Shown in pieces: positions 5,326-11,798 of a DNA stretch of 12,041 bases. Position 1 is the stretch's first letter. Every line of letters starts with the position of its first letter. The stretch covers positions 1-12,041 of the forward strand of contig SKTJ01000291.1 of the NCBI GenBank assembly GCA_007122565.1, written 5' to 3'. This stretch comes from Syntrophomonadaceae bacterium (GTDB lineage Bacteria > Bacillota > Dethiobacteria > DTU022 > UBA8154). Made by a program: the position numbers and the translations under genes. Below the pieces are notes generated by a model. That model did no database searches, was not told where the DNA came from, and was given only the letters and a program-made list of their open reading frames with translations.

Positions 5326-6518
5326 TACAATGGAACAGTAACCAAGTCATCAGGGATTGGGCTCAGTTTTTCCAGGCCTTTGGCTGTTACGTGCCAGACA
5401 TTTTCTATGCCAACCATCCCCCGTCCCGGAAAAATAAACTTCGGTTCCAAAGCAAAAACCATTCCTTCAGCTAACATATGTTGTGAGCCCTTGCCGATGA
5501 CGGGCAATTCGTCGATCTCCAGACCAATGCCGTGACCCACAAACTTTACCTGTTCCGGGCCACAGCCCATAAAATTATTTCCCAATCCCCTCTTATCAGC
5601 AATATCCAAGGCAAGGTTATATAAATCCCCACAGGAAACTTCGGGAATAGCCTGCTCTACTACCGCATCCTGAATCCCCACAGCCACCGTATATGCCTCC
5701 AGCAGATCCCCGGGCAACTCCCCAATCGAAAATATTCGGGTATGATCAATGATATACCCTCCATAGATAGCTCCATAATCCACACCAATCGGTTCATGGG
5801 GAGCAAGCTTTTTCCAACCGCCCCCCTGGGGACAGGCCGTAGCAACACCGCTTCCACCGGTGCAGCTATCCGCAAAAGAATGAAAGGCTCCGTTTGCTCC
5901 GGAATAAACATGCCCAAAAAACATCTCCGCATTAAAAGCGCGCATACGCAGTACACCCTGATGTCCGGCAAAACGGTACAGATTCTCTATTTCTGCCGAA
6001 AGATGAACCTCCGCCTTTCCCGCCTGTAAAAGAGCAGGAATCTGTCGGTTAACAGCCAGAGCCACATCGCCGGCACGGCGTAAACAATCAATCTCATAGT
6101 TCGACTTGATCATACGGATTTCCCGCAACACTGTGGAAATATCGTTGAACTCAATTCCGGGGAATAATTCAAGCAATCGCCTGTAAATGTTTACCGGAAG
6201 CACATCCAGTTCCAAGCCCATCTTTTTTATATCTTTGAAACCGTGTTCCGCCAAAACACTAGGAAGTTCTTTAAAACCACTCAGGGGATAAACACCATCC
6301 CAACTCGATTCATCCCGGGCTCGTTCGTAATTGCGTTTCACCAGGAAAATGGGGTCCCCTGCTGCCGGGACGAAGAAGAATCCCTGCTGTATGGACCCGG
6401 CAAAATAATAAAGATCCGTATTTTCCATAAGGATGGTGCCGTCCAGGGCATGATCCTGCAGTTTCCCCTGCAGCCGCCCCACTCTCCCTTTTAATTCCGT
6501 CAGCGGTGTAACATCCAA
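5325..6518 (-). CDS. M24 family metallopeptidase (Xaa-Pro aminopeptidase/dipeptidase type)
   Basis: A 397-residue cytoplasmic pita-bread metallopeptidase expected to cleave X-Pro peptide bonds. Residues ~10-135 form a creatinase/prolidase-like N-terminal domain; ~143-397 form the M24 catalytic domain. The five metal ligands are visible: D247 (GVDYGA), D258 (IIDHTR), H329 (VGHGIG), E358 (ALEPKF) and E372 (GIENVW). Their spacing (11, 29 and 14 residues within the D-D, H-E and E-E pairs) matches Pyrococcus prolidase, so a dinuclear active site should be intact. Start is TTG at 6518, with GGAAGGTGAT about 7 bases upstream; no better ATG exists nearby. A strong promoter lies at 6552-6580. Aminopeptidase and dipeptidase cannot be told apart by sequence, and some relatives act on other substrates. 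A mobile repeat abuts its stop codon. Confidence 0.92.
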   Translation of the reverse strand: MDVTPLTELKGRVGRLQGKLQDHALDGTILMENTDLYYFAGSIQQGFFFVPAAGDPIFLVKRNYERARDESSWDGVYPLSGFKELPSVLAEHGFKDIKKMGLELDVLPVNIYRRLLELFPGIEFNDISTVLREIRMIKSNYEIDCLRRAGDVALAVNRQIPALLQAGKAEVHLSAEIENLYRFAGHQGVLRMRAFNAEMFFGHVYSGANGAFHSFADSCTGGSGVATACPQGGGWKKLAPHEPIGVDYGAIYGGYIIDHTRIFSIGELPGDLLEAYTVAVGIQDAVVEQAIPEVSCGDLYNLALDIADKRGLGNNFMGCGPEQVKFVGHGIGLEIDELPVIGKGSQHMLAEGMVFALEPKFIFPGRGMVGIENVWHVTAKGLEKLSPIPDDLVTVPL

Positions 6519-6551
6519 AAAATATCACCTTCCCCTGTACTCTCTTAGCTG

Positions 6552-6580
6552 ATCTTAAACAAGTGTCCCCTGCTTGTCAA
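6552..6580 (-). promoter_or_regulatory. Promoter of the M24 peptidase gene
   Basis: On the minus strand, perfect TTGACA (6575-6580), a 17-bp spacer and TAAGAT (6552-6557) give a near-consensus sigma-A promoter. The ribosome binding site and TTG start lie about 30-35 bases downstream. A heptad repeat tract begins directly upstream of the -35 box. Confidence 0.72.
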
Positions 6581-6584
6581 ATAC

Positions 6585-6700
6585 AAGAAGCAAGAAGCAG
6601 GAGGAACAGAGGCTCAAAAATCAAAAGCAAAACCAGATTTTATCTTTTCCTCCCCAACTGTCCAACTGCTTCAAGAAACAAGAGGCAGGAGGGGCAGAGG
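6585..6700. repeat. Degenerate heptanucleotide repeat tracts 2 and 3
   Basis: Two matching blocks of four heptads: 6585-6612 (AAGAAGC, AAGAAGC, AGGAGGA, ACAGAGG) and 6673-6700 (AAGAAAC, AAGAGGC, AGGAGGG, GCAGAGG). They share unit order and phase, as if the block had been duplicated and then drifted. Between them lies AT-rich, non-coding sequence. Confidence 0.6.
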
Positions 6701-6748
6701 TGTACATGGAAACCACCCAATGAACAGGAACACCTGATAGTCTTTAGT

Positions 6749-6783
6749 CTATCCAACTACCCGCTACCTGCTACCCAACTGCA
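6749..6783. repeat. Degenerate heptanucleotide repeat tract 4
   Basis: Five units in phase: CTATCCA, ACTACCC, GCTACCT, GCTACCC, AACTGCA. It is nearly the reverse complement of tract 5 at 9784-9811, which shows that the same unit family occurs in both orientations. No coding potential. Confidence 0.6.
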
Positions 6784-6867
6784 TTCTTTATTCTTGCAAC
6801 CTGTTCAGCTACAATCCGACAATTATTTCCCGGGCAATAAAGATAATCTTAGCGGTTTTCCGACAGT

Positions 6868-6897
6868 AAAAAGAAAACCCGGGATTTTCACCCGGGC
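6868..6897 (-). terminator. Intrinsic terminator of the transporter / small-subunit transcript
   Basis: On the minus strand the stem CCCGGG-TGAAAAT-CCCGGG (6896-6878) is followed directly by TTTTCTTTTT (6877-6868), a standard intrinsic terminator. It lies about 55 bases past the small-subunit stop codon and well before the peptidase promoter, which separates the two transcripts. Confidence 0.75.
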
Positions 6898-6950
6898 ATA
6901 ATTAAACAAATTGTATCAAAAAAGAAAAGCCTGTTTAATAGTAGTAAATC

Positions 6951-7055
6951 TTACTCCCATCCCTTTCCTTTGGCAGCGATGGATATACACCAGATTAAGC
7001 CCCCACCAAAAATAACCAACCCGATAATCAGAGAAATAACCGCAGAAGCTTCCAT
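6951..7055 (-). CDS. metS: MetS-like small subunit of a neurotransmitter:sodium symporter family transporter
   Basis: This 34-residue protein begins MEASAVISLIIGLVIFGG, is a single membrane-spanning helix through about residue 27, and ends in a short basic tail, AAKGKGWE. Size, the GG/Trp pattern near the end of the helix and its position right after an NSS transporter match the MetS small subunits described for methionine uptake in Corynebacterium glutamicum, where MetP needs MetS for activity. The ATG at 7055 follows the transporter stop by 3 bases, with GAGGTG six bases upstream inside the transporter's last codons, so the two are probably co-translated. It is easily missed by annotation because of its length. 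The substrate of this pair is inferred, not shown. Confidence 0.8.
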   Translation of the reverse strand: MEASAVISLIIGLVIFGGGLIWCISIAAKGKGWE

Positions 7056-7058
7056 CCT

Positions 7059-8561
7059 CTACACCTCGCCTTCTTCAGCTTGAGGCTTTTCCTTGGTCTT
7101 GATGAGCATAAAGACAATCCCCAGAATAATGAAAACTGCCATCATCCCCCAACCGCCTACGAGCTGCATAAAACCAGGGTATCCTTCATATGGATCTTTA
7201 ATCCGTTCAATGAAATTGAGCACCAGAAGGATAACCAAGACGATAGGGGTAATGAACTTGATACAGATATCGAACCAAACACCAATTTTTATTTCAGAGA
7301 CCTCGTTGATGGCTTCCCTGATCTTGTGGGCCCCGTAACCCCAGCCTATAAGGAGACAGGTAAAGAGCCCGATGAGCACCAGACCGAAGTTGTTTAGGAA
7401 ATAGTCCACCTGATCCAGCCAGAGCAAGCCGCCACGGGAGATGAAAATGAGGCCCACGAGGAAAGCAAGTCCACTGACCAGTGTGGCAGCCTTTTTACGA
7501 GTCATATTGAATTTGTCCATCACGGAAGCGACCACACTCTCTGTCAGAGAGAAGGCCGAGTCCAAGCCCAGGGTAAAAATCGTAACAAAGAAGATCACTC
7601 CAATAAGCGCAGGAGCCACCGGCATCAGACTTATAGCCTCGGGATAGGCCACGAAAGCCAGACCTACTCCGCTGGCAACCACATCACCCACCGGCACCCC
7701 CAGTTGACCAGCCATGTAGCCGGTAACGCTGAAAACGGCAATGCCTGAGACAAAGGCCGTAAACGCATCGGCAGTACTGGTCATTAGCGCATTGTTACTG
7801 ATATCCGCATCTTTGGGCAGGTAGCTGGCGTAAGCAATAAGAATACCCATGGCCAGACTGAGCGTAAAGAATACCTGTCCATATGCGGCCAACCAGACCT
7901 GAGGATTGAGAAGTGCGGTAAAATCCGGTCTGAGGTAAAAATTCAGGCCCTCCGCCGCACCCGGCAGGGTTAAGCCGCGGAACATGAGGATAACAATCAG
8001 GATAAAGGGCAGCGGCATGGTAATCATAACCACTTTGCCCAGTCCCTTTACACCACTATAAACTATAAAGAAGATAGAAAGCCATCCTAAAATGAAAGGA
8101 AATATCAGACCTGGAGCAATACCGCCAAGGGAACCATAGGTGCCCGCTTCCAAAACGGGCATAATTCCCAGCACCGTTTCATACAAGTACGTGCCGGCAT
8201 CTGAGCCCCATTCCAGGGAAAAAGCACCCCATAGGTACCGCAGGGACCAGGCAAGAATAGCCGCATAATAGGTTATAATACCAAAACCGGCCAAAGTAGC
8301 CCACCAGCCCACAAACTCAAAGCTTTTGTTGGCACGCTTCATGGCCAGGGGCGCTGCCCCGGCAAACTTTTTGCCCAGGGTGAATTCCAGCATCATTAGG
8401 GGGATACCGGCAGTAATCAGGGCTACCAGGAACGGGATTAAGAAAGCCCCGCCGCCTGAATCATAGACAACGTACGGGAAACGCCAGAGGTTACCCAGGC
8501 CCACTGCCGAGCCAACTGCAGCGACGACAAAGGCGCCGCGCCATGTCCATCGTTCTCTCAT
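7059..8561 (-). CDS. metP: Sodium-dependent transporter, NSS/SNF family (MetP-like large subunit)
   Basis: A 500-residue LeuT-fold secondary transporter of the inner membrane with 11-12 hydrophobic segments, expected to take up an amino acid with Na+. The family signature spans the unwound first helix: AAVGSAVGLGNLWRFPY at 14-30. Another hallmark, LAMGILIAYASYLPKDADI, lies mid-protein. The charged C-terminus (KTKEKPQAEEGEV) is cytoplasmic. The start is ATG 8561, nine bases after AAGGAGG; the TTG immediately before (8564) is equally usable. The downstream MetS-like gene points to the MetP subgroup (methionine and possibly alanine in Corynebacterium), but other NSS members carry Trp, Leu or Tyr, so the substrate is open and the symbol is provisional. 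A tandem repeat and a possible leader peptide lie upstream. Confidence 0.9.
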   Translation of the reverse strand: MRERWTWRGAFVVAAVGSAVGLGNLWRFPYVVYDSGGGAFLIPFLVALITAGIPLMMLEFTLGKKFAGAAPLAMKRANKSFEFVGWWATLAGFGIITYYAAILAWSLRYLWGAFSLEWGSDAGTYLYETVLGIMPVLEAGTYGSLGGIAPGLIFPFILGWLSIFFIVYSGVKGLGKVVMITMPLPFILIVILMFRGLTLPGAAEGLNFYLRPDFTALLNPQVWLAAYGQVFFTLSLAMGILIAYASYLPKDADISNNALMTSTADAFTAFVSGIAVFSVTGYMAGQLGVPVGDVVASGVGLAFVAYPEAISLMPVAPALIGVIFFVTIFTLGLDSAFSLTESVVASVMDKFNMTRKKAATLVSGLAFLVGLIFISRGGLLWLDQVDYFLNNFGLVLIGLFTCLLIGWGYGAHKIREAINEVSEIKIGVWFDICIKFITPIVLVILLVLNFIERIKDPYEGYPGFMQLVGGWGMMAVFIILGIVFMLIKTKEKPQAEEGEV

Positions 8562-8585
8562 CAATCTTTCCCTCCTTAAATAGAA

Positions 8586-8618
8586 TTATTTACCGGTCAT
8601 CAAGTAATAGCATATCAT
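8586..8618 (-). promoter_or_regulatory. Possible leader peptide ORF upstream of the transporter
   Basis: Ten codons, MICYYLMTGK, with an AAGGGGGG ribosome-binding-like sequence five bases before the ATG, ending 24 bases before the transporter start. Two Met and two Tyr in ten codons would suit a sensing leader for an amino-acid transporter. No clear antiterminator/terminator pair is visible, so this is tentative. Confidence 0.25.
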
Positions 8619-8645
8619 GGCATCCCCCCTTGTATAGTTTTGCAC

Positions 8646-8690
8646 TAAGAAAAAAATACGTAAATTAATAAGAAAAAACACGTAAATCAA
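8646..8690. repeat. Tandem direct repeat upstream of the transporter gene
   Basis: Two adjacent units of 23 and 22 bases (8646-8668 and 8669-8690). Each has the form TAAG-A(n)-YACGTAAAT-YAA, with one length difference in the A-run and two substitutions. The ACGTAAAT core is thus repeated about two helical turns apart, upstream of the presumed start region (a TATACA box at 8630-8635 on the minus strand). It could bind a regulator or act as an A-tract UP-like element. Confidence 0.5.
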
Positions 8691-8813
8691 TATTTCTACA
8701 GTAAAATTAATATTCCTTCATGTTTAAAGAAAATATTGCGATTTTTTTCATAATGATTGGTAATTTTTTTTCTCAGCAGCAAATAAAGAGTGAACTGTTC
8801 AGCTAGGATAAGA
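8691..8813. other. Intergenic region between the LigD polymerase and the transporter
   Basis: AT-rich and non-coding. Past the polymerase stop codon I see only a short imperfect palindrome (AGTGAACTGTTCAGCT, 8790-8805) and A/T homopolymer runs; no convincing GC-rich terminator stem ends the end-joining transcript. Confidence 0.4.
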
Positions 8814-9692
8814 TCAATCGATACGTTGCCGATCCGTTAATACAGGGGCGAAAAGATCACCGCGGTCCTGCAAACGGGTAAGCATGTTAAGCATATTAAA
8901 TGAGGCGGGCATTAACGAAGAATTAGTGAGTTCAGGCCAAAGCAGGGGGGCGGAAACAGGTGCGCCGGGCCGGGGACGGGTGGAATAGGGGGCTACCAGC
9001 GTCTTACCCCGGGCATTCTGCAGGTAATCCAGGTATATTTTTTTGCCGCGCCGCGATACACGGCGCTCCAAGGTAGTCAAGCCGGGCTTAATATGGTTTA
9101 GTTCCCTGAACACTGCATGACAGAAATCACGTGCCTGAGCGTAACTGTAGCCGGGCTGCAGGGGAAGATAAACCTGGATACCGCTGGCGCCGGAAGTCTT
9201 GGGATAGGCACGCAGTCCCCTGCCTTGCAGGAGATCGTTCAGTTCCAGGGCAATCCCGCAGACAGCGGAAAAGGAAATTCCCGGTGCCGGGTCAAGGTCA
9301 AATACGGCAAAATCAGGCTGCCCGGGATTGGAAACGGGAGAAAGCCAGGGATGGATCTCAATGCAGGCAAGGTTGCCCAGCCAGGCCAGGGTTTCCGGTC
9401 CGTCGGCCAGCAGGTAACGGGTGGTCTTCTCTCCGTGCTGAAAGGGGGCAGTGCGGATCCAGGATGGGGCTTCCGGGGGAATATTTTTCTGATAAAAGCC
9501 TTCCTTGCCAATACCATCGGGAAAACGCTGAATAACGAGGAAACGGCCCTTTAAATGGGGAAGAAGATAAGGAGCTACATCCAGGTAATACTTAATCAGG
9601 TTGTATTTGGTTAAACCCTCCCCAGGCCAGAGCTCCTTCTTCAAGCTGGTGAGCTCAACTTTTTTCCCGTTTATTTCTAAAGAAGGACTCAA
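8814..9692 (-). CDS. ligD: LigD-type DNA polymerase/primase (PolDom), stand-alone, for non-homologous end joining
   Basis: A 292-residue archaeo-eukaryotic primase-fold polymerase that adds nucleotides at broken ends during Ku-dependent joining. Visible features: KYYLDVAPYLLPHL (34-47), GFYQKNIP (65-72), the conserved IEIHPWLS (111-118), the catalytic FDLDP (D132 and D134), KTSGASGIQVYLP (165-177), YLDYLQN (third acidic residue D222) and VAPYSTRPRPGAPVSAPL (233-250). The usual His of the SGxxxH motif is Gln here (Q173). Start is TTG 9692, with GGGGTG five bases upstream, giving the normal length for a free PolDom. The frame stays open to 10010, but that extra part is heptad repeat plus antisense of the ligase 3' end, so I exclude it. 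The gene follows the ligase after 272 bp and keeps the ligase-then-polymerase order of Bacillus LigD fusions. Confidence 0.88.
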   Translation of the reverse strand: MSPSLEINGKKVELTSLKKELWPGEGLTKYNLIKYYLDVAPYLLPHLKGRFLVIQRFPDGIGKEGFYQKNIPPEAPSWIRTAPFQHGEKTTRYLLADGPETLAWLGNLACIEIHPWLSPVSNPGQPDFAVFDLDPAPGISFSAVCGIALELNDLLQGRGLRAYPKTSGASGIQVYLPLQPGYSYAQARDFCHAVFRELNHIKPGLTTLERRVSRRGKKIYLDYLQNARGKTLVAPYSTRPRPGAPVSAPLLWPELTNSSLMPASFNMLNMLTRLQDRGDLFAPVLTDRQRID

Positions 9693-9783
9693 GTAAACAC
9701 CCCATAAGTGTATAATTTCCAGACTCTTTATTAGTGTTGTTCCTAACTTCTCACCGTGCCTCCTAACCTGGATAAACCAGTAG

Positions 9784-9811
9784 TTAGCAGGTAGCGGGTA
9801 GCAGGTAGGAA
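9784..9811. repeat. Degenerate heptanucleotide repeat tract 5
   Basis: Four units in phase: TTAGCAG, GTAGCGG, GTAGCAG, GTAGGAA. It is close to the reverse complement of tract 4. Confidence 0.6.
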
Positions 9812-9857
9812 AAGCAAGGGACATTAAAAATCGTACTGTAGTTTTGAGGGAAATATC

Positions 9858-9962
9858 TTGACTACTGACTCCCTTTCCTGCCTCCCCGCCCTTCTCCTGA
9901 CTACTGACTACTGCCTCCTGAATACTGCCTTCCTTCTCCTGCCCCCTGCCTCCCGCCTCCCG
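9858..9962. repeat. Degenerate heptanucleotide repeat tract 6 (longest)
   Basis: About fifteen heptads in near-continuous phase, for example ACTACTG, ACTCCCT, TTCCTGC, CTCCCCG, then ACTGACT, ACTGCCT, CCTGAAT, ACTGCCT, and finally CCTGCCC, CCTGCCT, CCCGCCT. The variable unit is roughly NCTGNCT. The tract ends 2-3 bases before the ligase stop codon, and it has no spacer/repeat architecture of a CRISPR array. Confidence 0.65.
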
Positions 9963-9964
9963 GT

Positions 9965-10885
9965 TTATTTGGTGATGCGGGGGGCGCGCAGCTTCAGCTC
10001 CGGCGTCCATTCGTTAAAAGTAACATTGATGCTGCGGAGCGGTTCCACCCAGAGTATCTCCTTCCCCGGTGCGGGTAAAGGCCCTTGAAAGGGAGACCGG
10101 GAAACTGCGTGCCCCCGTCCCCATTTTTGCCATGCTGACAAATCCTGTTGTGTGAGGCCGCTGCTCACATTACCGATATAGCGAAGTACGGGGTGGCCAT
10201 CGCTCTGTTCGCTCCTTTCCTCCAGCCCCAGGAGCAGGGATGTAACCTGATGATCCCGCACTAGTAGCCCTCCCACCCAGGCTTCTATTTGCTGTTCCAG
10301 TTTGGTTTTTAGCCAGTACGGGGACTTGCGCGGCCCGGTTACATATGGACTTTCCCTTTGTTTGGCCACTATCCCCTCCAGTTTCTGTTTATTTACAGCA
10401 TCCCAAAGATTTTCCCCGTCCGCATAGCTTGTACAGATACGCACTATCCGGTCCTCCCGCAACGCTCCGGCCAGGATCTCCTGCCGCGTTTCCCAGGACT
10501 TTTTACCCAGCCAGGCACCATCAAGAAACAGACAATCAAAAACCATATAAAAGACAGGAATGGCCTTGTTTTTTGCACCAAAAGCACCCCTCTGCTCCCG
10601 TCGCATCAGGCTGTAAAAACAGGGACGCCCTTGAAGCAGGGCAATAAGTTCCCCATCCAAAATGAACTCTTCCCCGTTGATCAGTTGGGGTAACCCGGCC
10701 AATTCAGGGTATTTGGACGTTTTGTCCCGCAGGCTCTTGCCCTGCAAGCGCAGTTTTCCCCTATGACCGAAGGCAAGCAGGCGCATGCCGTCCCATTTCA
10801 CCTGGTAGCGGAACGTTTCTCCTGCCGGAAGGCTTGAGCTGAGGCGGGGTTCCATGGGACGGATGCTTTCTTCAAAGTAACTCAT
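9965..10885 (-). CDS. ligD: ATP-dependent DNA ligase (LigD ligase-domain type) for non-homologous end joining
   Basis: A 306-residue ligase that seals Ku-bound ends through a lysyl-AMP intermediate. Nucleotidyltransferase motifs are intact: motif I VKWDGMR with nucleophile K30; motif III FILDGEL (74-80); motif IIIa VFDCLFLDG (115-123); motif IV LEGIVAK (169-175); motif V WLKTK (191-195). Residues ~200-306 form the OB-fold, ending ELKLRAPRI. The length fits ligase domain plus OB-fold alone; neither a nuclease nor a polymerase domain is fused. ATG 10885 overlaps the ku stop by 4 bases (ATGA), with AGGGG upstream, so translation is coupled to ku. The matching polymerase is the next gene on the strand. 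In other species one LigD polypeptide carries both domains. Confidence 0.92.
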   Translation of the reverse strand: MSYFEESIRPMEPRLSSSLPAGETFRYQVKWDGMRLLAFGHRGKLRLQGKSLRDKTSKYPELAGLPQLINGEEFILDGELIALLQGRPCFYSLMRREQRGAFGAKNKAIPVFYMVFDCLFLDGAWLGKKSWETRQEILAGALREDRIVRICTSYADGENLWDAVNKQKLEGIVAKQRESPYVTGPRKSPYWLKTKLEQQIEAWVGGLLVRDHQVTSLLLGLEERSEQSDGHPVLRYIGNVSSGLTQQDLSAWQKWGRGHAVSRSPFQGPLPAPGKEILWVEPLRSINVTFNEWTPELKLRAPRITK

Positions 10886-11733
10886 TTTTTCCCCTGGGCT
10901 ACTTTCTCCTTCTTTCCTGATCCAGACCTTGCTCCTTTACGTTTGCTGCCCCGGCCTTTTCCTTTATCCTCACGTGCCGCATCCACACTGGCCTGCAAAG
11001 CACTGAGCAGATCCACAACATTTTCCCGCTGCGGTGAGGGAGCGATGGAGACCTCTTGGCCCTGAATGCGTGCTTCAATGATCCCCAACATATTTTCCCG
11101 GAACTGATCATGGAGCTTATCCGGGGTAAATGGTGCCGCAAGATGCTCAATCAGTTCCCGGGCCATCACTATCTCACTCTCGCTAAGCTCCGGTTGAGGC
11201 ACACTGGGAAGTTCGGTAACTGAATGCACTTCGTCTGGATAATAGATAGTGGAGAGTGCAAGAATATCGCCATAAACCCGGACCACTGCCGGCCACATTT
11301 TTGTATGCATTGCAATGGAAGCAAGGGCTATCCTGCCGCTATCTGCCATAGCCCGGTGCAGCAGGGTATACGGTTTGCGGCCTGGCCCTTCGGGAGCGAG
11401 GTAGTAAGCTTTCTGAAAGAAGATGGGGTCTATCTCCTCCATATTGGCAAAATAATCAATTTCAATTAATTTCTCCTTCTCTCCAGCCGCTGCCTTAATT
11501 TCCTCATCACTTAATACAACAAAGTGACCTTTTTCATATTCATAGCCCCGCGTGATTTCTTCCGGTGGGACTTCTTTTTCACAGTGAGGGCAGGTTTTGC
11601 GATACTGCAGGGGCGTATGGCAGGGGATATGCAGAGTACGAAAGCTAAGCGTGCGGCTGGTCGTGGCAGAAAAAAGAGCGACCGGTATGCTCACTAATCC
11701 AAAGGCGATAGAACCCTTCCACATGGAACGCAA
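10882..11733 (-). CDS. ku: Ku DNA end-binding protein
   Basis: A 283-residue homodimeric Ku that encircles double-strand break ends and recruits LigD-type enzymes. It begins with the typical MRSMWKGSIAFGLVSIPV. It continues through a Cys-containing segment (C38, then CPHC at 48-51), the core beta-barrel region, and the helical motif VVDLLSALQASVD (239-251). It ends in a Lys/Arg/Gly-rich tail (255-283), a common non-specific DNA-binding extension of bacterial Ku. I prefer the TTG at 11733: GGGGGTG ends six bases upstream and the resulting N-terminus matches the family. GTG 11742 overlaps the ribosome binding site itself, and ATG 11724 is too far from it. The gene is first in the end-joining run. 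A 12-bp perfect hairpin covers its translation initiation region. Confidence 0.93.
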   Translation of the reverse strand: MRSMWKGSIAFGLVSIPVALFSATTSRTLSFRTLHIPCHTPLQYRKTCPHCEKEVPPEEITRGYEYEKGHFVVLSDEEIKAAAGEKEKLIEIDYFANMEEIDPIFFQKAYYLAPEGPGRKPYTLLHRAMADSGRIALASIAMHTKMWPAVVRVYGDILALSTIYYPDEVHSVTELPSVPQPELSESEIVMARELIEHLAAPFTPDKLHDQFRENMLGIIEARIQGQEVSIAPSPQRENVVDLLSALQASVDAAREDKGKGRGSKRKGARSGSGKKEKVAQGKK

Positions 11734-11740
11734 TAAAAAC

Positions 11741-11774
11741 ACCCCCTTTGCCTTATTATCCCGGCAAAGGGGGT
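11741..11774 (-). promoter_or_regulatory. Perfect 12-bp hairpin burying the ku ribosome binding site
   Basis: On the minus strand ACCCCCTTTGCC (11774-11763), a 10-base loop and GGCAAAGGGGGT (11752-11741) pair perfectly. The downstream arm contains the GGGGG ribosome binding site of ku and is followed by GTTTTTATTG. It could be an intrinsic terminator/attenuator at the mouth of the ku transcript, or an mRNA hairpin limiting ku translation. Confidence 0.6.
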
Positions 11775-11798
11775 GGATTATCCTAAAATATAAGATGT

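Larger units (their letters stand above)
9693..9964. other. Repeat-rich spacer between ligase and polymerase genes
   Basis: A 272-bp spacer made mostly of heptad repeats (tracts 5 and 6). The ~70 bases nearest the polymerase hold its ribosome binding site and a weak TATACA box (9709-9714 on the minus strand). There is no convincing -35 and no terminator, so the polymerase could be read through from the ligase or from a weak local promoter. Confidence 0.45.

Noticed and set aside
9858..9962. CRISPR-like array
   Set aside because: Units are only 7 bases and contiguous, with no unique spacers and no cas genes nearby.
9693..10010. N-terminal extension (106 codons) of the LigD polymerase frame
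   Set aside because: It reads through heptad repeats and the ligase 3' end, is low-complexity, and a TTG start with a good ribosome binding site gives the family's normal N-terminus.
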